A stretch of 9,743 nucleotides of DNA from an uncultured Micrococcus sp. (lineage in GTDB: Bacteria > Actinomycetota > Actinomycetes > Actinomycetales > Micrococcaceae), in NCBI GenBank assembly GCA_946222435.1, contig CAMIOJ010000060.1, positions 1-9,743 of the forward strand. Reading direction: 5' to 3'. Shown here piece after piece: positions 5,452 to 9,743 of this stretch. Below the pieces are notes generated by a model that searched no databases, was not told the DNA's origin, and worked only from the letters and a program-made list of their open reading frames with translations. How positions within the stretch are numbered: position 1 is the first letter of the stretch; every line of letters starts with the position of its first letter. The position numbers were made by a program, and so were the translations under genes.

Positions 5452-6582
5452 ATGGATTCCACCTCATCGCTGACGCTGGCACCCAGGCCCGGCGTCTCCC
5501 GCCGCACGGTCCTGACGGGCGTCTCCGCCCTGGCGGTCGCCGGCGCCGGACTGTGGGCCCCACCGGCGCTCGCCCTGACGTCACCGGCGGTCCGCACGAC
5601 GGCCGAGTGGGGCGCGCGCCGCGTGGCCAATCCCGTCACCGACGCCCGGCCGACGCAGCTCGTCATCCACCACATGGCGACCCCCAACACGGCGGACTTC
5701 TCGCTGGCCCATGCCGACGAACTCGCCCGCGACTGCCAGCGTGACCATATGGCCCGCGGGTTCAGGGACACCGGCCAGCACTTCACCGTCACCCGGGGTG
5801 CCCGCATCCTGGAGGGCCGGCACGGATCGCTGAGCACGCTGCGGGGCGGGCGGTCCTACGTCAAGGGCGCCCACGTCGAGGGCCAGAACACCGGCAAGAT
5901 CGGCATCGAATGCGAGGGCACCTACATGACCGTGCTGCCTCCGCAGGAGCAGTACCGATCCCTCGTGCACCTGGCGGCCTACATCTGCCAGCAGTACGGG
6001 ATCAGCACGGACCGCGTCAGCGGACATCGGGACCACATGTCGACCTCGTGCCCCGGTGACGCCTTCTATCCGCACCTGGAGACGCTGCGCAATGACATCG
6101 AGAGGCCGCTGGCGCAGGGCAAGGTCTCCGCGACGCTGCTCCCTCGGGACGGGTCGTCGGCGTATCCGAAGATCCGTCAGGGGGATTCGGGTACGGCGGT
6201 GAAGAACGCGCAGGTGCTGCTGACGGCCGCGGGCCACCCGGTGGAGCAGGACGGGAAGTTCGGTTCCGAGACGCTGGCGGCGGTCAAGGCCTTCCAGTCC
6301 AAGGTCGGCACGTCTGCCGACGGCGTGGTGGGTCCGAAGACGTGGGGCGCCCTGGTGACCGCACGGGCCACGGGCGAGAAGCTGCGCACGGGTTCGGAGG
6401 GTGCCCAGGTCAAGATCCTGCAGCGGGGTCTGAACGCGACGCTGGGCGAGGACCTGGTCATCGACGGGAAGTTCGGTTCGGCGACTACCTCGGCGGTGAA
6501 GCGGTACCAGTCCTCCCGCGGGCTGTCCGTGGACGGCGTGGTGGGGCCGGCGACCTGGGGAGCGCTCAAGGGTGGCCGATGA
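5452..6582 (+). CDS. Tat-exported N-acetylmuramoyl-L-alanine amidase (PGRP/Amidase_2) with two PG_binding_1 domains
   Basis: This 376-residue enzyme should hydrolyse the amide bond between N-acetylmuramic acid and L-alanine outside the cell. A clear Tat signal, SRRTVL (Arg17, Arg18), precedes a hydrophobic stretch and cleavage after ALA at about residue 41. The catalytic domain (about 47-215) begins with the PGRP-like AEWGAR. Zinc ligands are His73 (VIHH), His192 (GHRD) and Cys200 (SCPGD), with the eight-residue His-Cys spacing of T7 lysozyme and PGRPs. The C-terminal part (about 236-376) has two PG_binding_1 domains identical in sequence to those of the M23 enzyme. An in-frame ATG at 5437 exists, but AAGGAG (5440-5445) lies within that extension, 6 bases before the ATG at 5452, which is therefore the start. 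A terminator begins 15 bases after the stop. Confidence 0.93.
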   Translation: MDSTSSLTLAPRPGVSRRTVLTGVSALAVAGAGLWAPPALALTSPAVRTTAEWGARRVANPVTDARPTQLVIHHMATPNTADFSLAHADELARDCQRDHMARGFRDTGQHFTVTRGARILEGRHGSLSTLRGGRSYVKGAHVEGQNTGKIGIECEGTYMTVLPPQEQYRSLVHLAAYICQQYGISTDRVSGHRDHMSTSCPGDAFYPHLETLRNDIERPLAQGKVSATLLPRDGSSAYPKIRQGDSGTAVKNAQVLLTAAGHPVEQDGKFGSETLAAVKAFQSKVGTSADGVVGPKTWGALVTARATGEKLRTGSEGAQVKILQRGLNATLGEDLVIDGKFGSATTSAVKRYQSSRGLSVDGVVGPATWGALKGGR

Positions 6583-6593
6583 GGCGCGGCGCA
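6157..6593. repeat. 437-bp direct repeat, copy 2 (3' end of the amidase gene)
   Basis: This is the second copy of 4979-5415, with a single mismatch at 6561. It carries the two PG_binding_1 domains, the stop, and 11 bases of untranslated sequence. Recombination between the copies would remove 1178 bp containing the amidase catalytic domain while leaving the M23 gene intact. Confidence 0.98.
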
Positions 6594-6597
6594 TGAT

Positions 6598-6640
6598 GCC
6601 GCGGTCGCCGGGGAGGGACCGACCCCCCGGCGGCCGCGGC
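6598..6640 (+). terminator. Terminator of the M23-amidase operon
   Basis: Left arm 6598-6613 (GCCGCGGTCGCCGGGG) pairs with right arm 6625-6640 over 16 positions, one of them a G-U pair, around an 11-base loop. It starts 15 bases after the amidase stop and just beyond the 437-bp repeat. No T tract follows. Confidence 0.8.
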
Positions 6641-6650
6641 GGGTCCCGTC

Positions 6651-6665
6651 CGCGTTCCGAACGCG
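6651..6665. promoter_or_regulatory. 15-bp palindrome upstream of the response regulator gene
   Basis: CGCGTTC and GAACGCG flank a single C, a perfect 7-1-7 inverted repeat 83 bases before the response regulator start. It is too short and compact for a terminator and resembles a dimeric regulator site. It does not fit the actinobacterial LexA box I know. It could be the target of the regulator encoded just downstream. Confidence 0.35.
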
Positions 6666-6748
6666 ACGGGCAGGGCACTGCGGGTGACGTGCGAGAGTGG
6701 TGCCGTCGGGAGACGGGACGACCCGAGGCGAAGGGGGAGTGAACGGGC

Positions 6749-7435
6749 ATGGGGGAGCGGATCCGAGTCGGGGTGGCGGAGGACCAGCCGCTCATGAGGC
6801 GTGCGTTGGCCGAGCTGGTCGACCAGGAGGAGGGCCTGGACCTGGTGGGCGTCGCGGCGGACGGCGTCTCGGCCATCCGCATGGTCCGCGGGCAGGCACC
6901 GGATGTGCTGTTGACGGACCTGGCGATGCCCGATCTGTCCGGTGTCGACGTCATGGCCGTGTGCCGGGACGACGGCACCGAGACGCGGTTCCTCGCCCTG
7001 ACCACGTTCGCCAGCATGACGTGGATCCTCTCGGCACTGCGTGCCGGTGCCGCCGGATACCTCGTGAAGGACGCGTCTCCGGCCGAGATCGTGGAGGCCG
7101 TCCGCTCCGTCCACGAGGACACGACGGTCCTCTCGCCGTCCGTCGCCGCCGCACTCGCCGAGCATGTGGCGGCCTCGCCGCTGCCGGCTGCCCGCACGGG
7201 GGAGGCGGCACCCGACCTGCCGGACCGTCTCAACGAGGCGCTGAGACTGCTCGCGTGCGGACTGAGCAACCGTGAGATCGCCGCTCGCATGCATGTGAGC
7301 GAGGCGGCCGTGAAGCAGTATCTGAGGCGACTCGGCCAGGCGCTGGGTGTGCGCGACCGGGTCCAGATCCTCATCCGGGGCCTGGAGCTCGGGATGGTCA
7401 GCCCACGCCTGGACCGTGAGGACACGGCCTCCTGA
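6749..7435 (+). CDS. NarL/LuxR-family two-component response regulator
   Basis: This 228-residue cytoplasmic regulator has a receiver domain (about 5-121) and a C-terminal LuxR-type helix-turn-helix (about 158-212). Receiver residues are all in place: Glu11-Asp12 acidic pair, phosphoacceptor Asp57 in LLTDLAMPDLSG, Thr85 and Lys107. The DNA-binding part contains LRLLACGLSNREIAARMHVSE followed by AAVKQYLRRLGQALG, a normal recognition region, but the usual 'LTxRExEVL' entry helix reads LPDRLNEAL, lacking the conserved Thr-Arg-Glu. GGGGGAG (6733-6739) lies 9 bases before the ATG. Its partner is the histidine kinase that starts 69 bases after its stop. Adjacent wall-hydrolase genes on the same strand are possible targets, but that is inference from position only. 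Confidence 0.92.
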   Translation: MGERIRVGVAEDQPLMRRALAELVDQEEGLDLVGVAADGVSAIRMVRGQAPDVLLTDLAMPDLSGVDVMAVCRDDGTETRFLALTTFASMTWILSALRAGAAGYLVKDASPAEIVEAVRSVHEDTTVLSPSVAAALAEHVAASPLPAARTGEAAPDLPDRLNEALRLLACGLSNREIAARMHVSEAAVKQYLRRLGQALGVRDRVQILIRGLELGMVSPRLDREDTAS

Positions 7436-7490
7436 TCTTGAACTGTGGGCGGGCCGCTCGGTTTCTTCGCGCTCGCTGATCCCTGCGCGC

Positions 7491-7496
7491 TAGCAT
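7491..7496 (+). promoter_or_regulatory. -10 box for leaderless histidine kinase mRNA
   Basis: TAGCAT ends 8 bases before an in-frame GTG at 7505 that has no Shine-Dalgarno sequence. It suggests that the kinase gene can be transcribed separately from the response regulator gene. No -35 is evident. Confidence 0.4.
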
Positions 7497-7504
7497 CCGG
7501 CGTC

Positions 7505-8755
7505 GTGGGGATGACGCCAGGGATCGAGGCAGCGACAGCAGACCAGGACGGTCCGGCCAGGAAGCTCGGAGACCTGATGCATACCATCAGGACCAGTGTC
7601 GAACTCGACGACGGGCGAGTCCGTCCGTGGTGGCTCCTGATCTCTGCCGCGAACACCGCTCTGCTCCTGTTCGGAGGACTGCTGGTCTCGGGCCGGGCCG
7701 CACCCCTGGACTGGGTTCACTGGGCGGCGGCGGTGGCGATGGTCGCCGGGCTGCCGTTGGCGGTGTGGTACCGGGTGTCGGGCTCTGCGGCTGTCATGGC
7801 GGGTGCGCTCTTGGCCGTCCAGGAGAGCGGCACGCACGACATCGCGGTGTTGTCGATGGTGGGCCTGCTGGTCGTGGGAATGGTCTGCGACGCCTGGCGT
7901 GGGATGCTCGGCATGCTCGTCGCCGTCAGCGGATGGAGCATCGTGGCTGTGCACGCACTCGGCGCGGAGTTCGGCCGAGGATGGGCTCTCGGTGTGGTCG
8001 CAGGTGTCCTGCTGGGGATCTCTCTGCGCATCGCGGATCGGAACCTGCAACGGCACCGATCCAGCCTCCTCGAGGTCGAACGCCGGGTGCTGCTCACGCG
8101 ACGCCAGGAACGGGACGCCCTTGCCCGTGACCTGCACGACGTCGTCGCCCACCAGCTCACCATCGTCTCCCTGGTCGCCGGCTCGCGTTCGCGCGGCACC
8201 GATGTCTCGAAGCTGCAGGAGGGGCTGGAGGAGGTCCGTGCGGCCAGCGGTGAGGCGCTGTCCGAACTGCGGTCGCTGCTGTCCGTCCTCCGGTCCACCG
8301 GGGACGACGTCGACGACGGCGGGAGGGAATCGGGGGAGTCTCCGCTGCGGACGGGATTCGAAGCCTTGGGAGAGCGGCTGGAGGCCCTGGACTTCGTGCC
8401 CCGCGTCACCGTCAGAGGGGACCTGACCTCGGTGTCGCCGTCGGTGCGTCATGAAGTGCTCCGCATCGCCCAGGAGGCGACGACGAACGTCATCAAGTAC
8501 GCGATGCCGGGCACCGTGGTGCGGATGACCCTCGTCTCCGAGAACGGTGATGTCCGGCTCCGGGTCGAGTCGGTCCCTGGCCCGGCCTCGGTGCGGCGGT
8601 CTCGTCCGGACCTGGACTCGTCTCGCCGAGGTCTGGAGACCATGCGCGAACGGGCGGAGCTGTGCGGCGGAAGCCTGGAGACCGGTCGGCAGGGACGGCT
8701 GTGGGTGGTGGCGGCCGTCCTCCCTGAGGGGGCGCACGGCGACGGCGCACCCTAG
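7505..8755 (+). CDS. Membrane sensor histidine kinase, HisKA_3 (DesK/NarX) type
   Basis: Read from GTG 7505 this is a 416-residue kinase. Residues about 42-175 hold five or six hydrophobic segments with short loops and no large extracytoplasmic domain, so it probably senses something in or near the membrane. A helical linker leads to the HisKA_3 box ERDALARDLHDVVAHQLTIV with phosphoacceptor His211. The HATPase domain shows the N box IAQEATTNVIKYA (Glu324, Asn328) and the RGLETMRERAELCGGSLE segment. The G1 box, normally with a conserved Asp, reads VESVPGPAS with none. The GTG start is chosen for the -10 box at 7491. An ATG at 7577 with GGAG five bases upstream is a good alternative and would remove 24 residues ahead of the first membrane segment. 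It would phosphorylate the response regulator at 6749-7435. Confidence 0.9.
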   Translation: MGMTPGIEAATADQDGPARKLGDLMHTIRTSVELDDGRVRPWWLLISAANTALLLFGGLLVSGRAAPLDWVHWAAAVAMVAGLPLAVWYRVSGSAAVMAGALLAVQESGTHDIAVLSMVGLLVVGMVCDAWRGMLGMLVAVSGWSIVAVHALGAEFGRGWALGVVAGVLLGISLRIADRNLQRHRSSLLEVERRVLLTRRQERDALARDLHDVVAHQLTIVSLVAGSRSRGTDVSKLQEGLEEVRAASGEALSELRSLLSVLRSTGDDVDDGGRESGESPLRTGFEALGERLEALDFVPRVTVRGDLTSVSPSVRHEVLRIAQEATTNVIKYAMPGTVVRMTLVSENGDVRLRVESVPGPASVRRSRPDLDSSRRGLETMRERAELCGGSLETGRQGRLWVVAAVLPEGAHGDGAP

Positions 8756-8758
8756 AGT
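8753..8758 (+). promoter_or_regulatory. -10 box for leaderless phosphohistidine phosphatase gene
   Basis: TAGAGT ends 6 bases before the ATG at 8765. Its first three bases are the TAG stop codon of the histidine kinase. The arrangement fits a leaderless transcript, while read-through from the kinase gene remains possible. Confidence 0.5.
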
Positions 8759-8764
8759 GGCTCC

Positions 8765-9289
8765 ATGCGTGCCGCACCGGACGACGTGAAGACCCTGCTC
8801 GTGATGCGCCATGCGACCGCCGCCTGGGCGGCCGACGGCGTGGACCATCACCGTCCCCTGGCCGGCCGCGGCCACGAGGAGGCGGCGGCGATGGGCCGTT
8901 GGATGGTCGAGCACGGCAGGATCCCGGACCAGGTGGTCTGCTCGGACGCGCTGCGCACCCGGCAGACCTGCGTGTGGGTCGGCGAGGCGTTGGGGGAGAA
9001 GGCGCCCACGCCCTATCTGGACCGGCGTCTCTACGAGGCCGACGCCGCCCGGGCGCTGTCCGTCGTGAACGAGACGGAGGAGAGCGCCCGCAGCCTGCTC
9101 GTCGTCGGCCACATGCCCTGGGTGCAGGCCCTCGGTATGCGCCTGGTGTCCGCGGACTCGGACGAGGAGGTGGCACTCGAGATGGCGCAGGAGTATCCGC
9201 CGGCGGGACTCCAGGTCTTCGAGGTCCCGGGACCGTGGGCGGAGCTCGACGGGCGGGACGCCCGTCTCGTGTCCTTTGTCACACCCTGA
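8765..9289 (+). CDS. SixA-type phosphohistidine phosphatase (histidine phosphatase superfamily)
   Basis: This 174-residue cytoplasmic protein belongs to the RHG phosphatase superfamily. The signature LLVMRHATAAW has Arg15 and nucleophile His16. Arg64 in CSDALRTRQT and His116 in VVGHMPWV complete the phosphate pocket, and Glu91 is a candidate acid. The short form without a large insertion, and the L-x-x-x-G-H-E-E-A-A motif at 32-41, are typical of SixA, which in E. coli removes phosphate from a phosphorelay histidine. Orthology is not proven; other small phosphatases share these motifs. The start codon is 9 bases after the kinase stop and 6 bases after a -10 box. Placement behind a histidine kinase is suggestive, but this kinase has no visible HPt domain. 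Confidence 0.85.
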   Translation: MRAAPDDVKTLLVMRHATAAWAADGVDHHRPLAGRGHEEAAAMGRWMVEHGRIPDQVVCSDALRTRQTCVWVGEALGEKAPTPYLDRRLYEADAARALSVVNETEESARSLLVVGHMPWVQALGMRLVSADSDEEVALEMAQEYPPAGLQVFEVPGPWAELDGRDARLVSFVTP

Positions 9290-9306
9290 CCCGCCGTCCG
9301 GGCGGG
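9290..9306 (+). terminator. Possible terminator stem directly after the phosphatase gene
   Basis: CCCGCC (9290-9295) and GGCGGG (9301-9306) form a perfect 6-bp stem with a 5-base loop starting at the base after the stop codon. It lacks a T tract. A further GC-rich stem, GCCCGG/CCGGGC, lies at 9339-9357. Read-through would be stopped by the hairpin at 9370-9397. Confidence 0.35.
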
Positions 9307-9366
9307 CCTGCCCGGGGAGGGCTGCGGCCGTCGTCGTGGCCCGGACCGGTGCCGGGCGGGGCATGG

Positions 9367-9397
9367 AAAAAGGCCCCGCACCGCGGTGCGAGGCCTT
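9367..9397 (-). terminator. Intrinsic terminator of tRNA-Arg with T tract
   Basis: On the minus strand AAGGCCTCGCACC pairs with GGTGCGGGGCCTT with one mismatch, and the stem is followed by a run of five T (9371-9367, partly in the stem). It starts 7 bases beyond the CCA end of tRNA-Arg. It is the only hairpin in the window with a classical T run, which sets its direction. Confidence 0.88.
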
Positions 9398-9403
9398 CAT
9401 CTG

Positions 9404-9480
9404 TGGCGCGCCCTAAGGGATTCGAACCCCTGACCTTCTGTTCCGTAGACAGACGCTCTATCCAGCTGAGCTAAGGGCGC
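9404..9480 (-). tRNA. tRNA-Arg (anticodon ACG)
   Basis: The minus strand folds as a standard tRNA. Acceptor arms GCGCCCT (9480-9474) and AGGGCGC (9414-9408) are followed by discriminator G (9407) and an encoded CCA (9406-9404). The anticodon stem TCTGT/ACAGA closes the loop CTACGGA (9448-9442), giving ACG. The D arm TAGCTCAGCTGGATAGAGC and the T arm GGGGTTCGAATCCC are canonical. A34 is expected to become inosine through TadA, whose gene lies at 1597-2100, so that this tRNA reads CGU, CGC and CGA. Confidence 0.97.
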
Positions 9481-9512
9481 TCGTTCTCAGCTCTTCGCTG
9501 CGAACTCGTAGA

Positions 9513-9541
9513 ACACTACACCACCGTTTCGACCGATGCAA
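9513..9541 (-). promoter_or_regulatory. Promoter of tRNA-Arg
   Basis: On the minus strand TTGCAT (9541-9536) and TAGTGT (9518-9513) are separated by exactly 17 bases in a locally AT-rich stretch. Transcription should start near 9506, giving a 5' leader of about 26 bases to be trimmed by RNase P. This is the clearest sigma70/SigA-type promoter in the window. Confidence 0.75.
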
Positions 9542-9604
9542 AATCGGCGTCGGGGTGCCGTTCTGAGCGGCGCCCACCCGCCCGTGGAGGCGTCTGTGCT
9601 CGGG

Positions 9605-9718
9605 TAGGATGGACGGACTCGGAGAACCACAAGGACGTGGTGCCGCGCCCCTGCCGTGCGCCCAGGCCCTGGTGACTCTGAACCGGTCCCGGATCGTCTA
9701 TGGGAGGAAATCCCCATC
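9605..9718 (+). promoter_or_regulatory. -10 box and long 5' leader of the last gene
   Basis: TAGGAT (9605-9610) is a good -10 box, though no -35 is clear. Transcription from it would leave an untranslated leader of about 100 bases before the ATG at 9719. The leader contains a small hairpin (ACCAC 9626-9630, GTGGT 9637-9641) and a strong ribosome binding site GGGAGG (9702-9707). The other genes here have leaderless or short leaders, so this length may be regulatory. I matched no known riboswitch. The remainder of the gap, 9542-9604, shows nothing clear. Confidence 0.4.
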
Positions 9719-9743
9719 ATGGCTGACAACGCCACCACCGAGT
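9719..9743 (+). CDS. Start of an unidentified gene, truncated by the window end
   Basis: ATG at 9719 begins the frame MADNATTE, which runs to the window end. GGAGG at 9703-9707 lies 11 bases upstream and a -10 box at 9605. The eight visible residues are too few to name a product; an Ala/Asn/Thr-rich start with no hydrophobic stretch hints at a cytoplasmic protein. A real gene is likely because the ribosome binding site and promoter both fit. Confidence 0.6.

Noticed and set aside
4400..6600. Prophage endolysin module
   Set aside because: Both hydrolases have signal peptides, and no holin, structural, integrase or attachment-site features are present around them.
5581..9400. Very long open frames on the minus strand (5581-7656 and 7490-9400)
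   Set aside because: They lie antisense to clearly functional genes with complete motifs, have low-complexity Arg/His/Gly or Ser/Arg compositions and match no domain; such frames are expected in high-GC DNA.
9609..9743. Open frame beginning with ATG at 9609 through the leader of the last gene
   Set aside because: Its start codon overlaps the -10 box, it has no ribosome binding site, and the ATG at 9719 in another frame has a strong one.
1..9743. CRISPR arrays, insertion sequences, rRNA genes
   Set aside because: No regularly spaced short repeats, transposase-like frames or rRNA sequence were seen on either strand.

Overview
The window looks like chromosome of a high-GC actinobacterium, most probably a member of the Micrococcaceae such as Micrococcus or a close relative. 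The reasons are very high G+C with G/C-dominated third codon positions, starts placed 6-8 bases after TANNNT -10 boxes as in leaderless actinobacterial mRNAs, long GC-rich terminator hairpins with little or no T tract, and a receiver-less OmpR-type regulator that I recall (from memory, not a search) as conserved in Arthrobacter-like genomes. No database was available, so the genus is an inference.

Layout. Bases 2-1311 (+) hold the last 39 codons of an enoyl-CoA hydratase family gene, overlapped by 4 bases by a membrane-anchored alpha/beta hydrolase. A terminator hairpin (1391-1432) separates it from a minus-strand block: tRNA-Ser(CGA) with its promoter, and tadA. tadA and upp (2185-2820, +) diverge from an 84-base gap with a -10 box on each strand. 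A regulatory-looking gap of 423 bases (2821-3243) with several palindromes leads to the winged-helix regulator (3244-4014), which ends at a 12-bp terminator stem. The next gap, 4015-4399, carries a faint coding signal on the minus strand that may be a gene remnant.

The most distinctive part is 4400-6593: two adjacent secreted peptidoglycan hydrolases, an M23 metallo-endopeptidase and a Tat-exported PGRP/Amidase_2 amidase. Their C-terminal halves (two PG_binding_1 domains each) are encoded by 437-bp direct repeats differing at one synonymous base. One enzyme would cut cross-link or stem peptides and the other the glycan-peptide amide bond, and both carry the same wall anchor. A strong terminator follows the pair.

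Downstream lies a NarL-type response regulator and a DesK/NarX-type (HisKA_3) membrane histidine kinase, then a SixA-type phosphohistidine phosphatase whose -10 box overlaps the kinase stop codon. A minus-strand tRNA-Arg(ACG) with a clear promoter and a T-tract terminator follows; this tRNA is the classical substrate of the TadA encoded earlier in the window. The window ends with a leader of about 100 bases and the first 8 codons of an unidentified gene.

Nothing here points to a prophage, insertion sequence or CRISPR array. The best candidate for an under-described system is the paired wall hydrolases with homogenised wall-binding modules, possibly with the adjacent two-component system.
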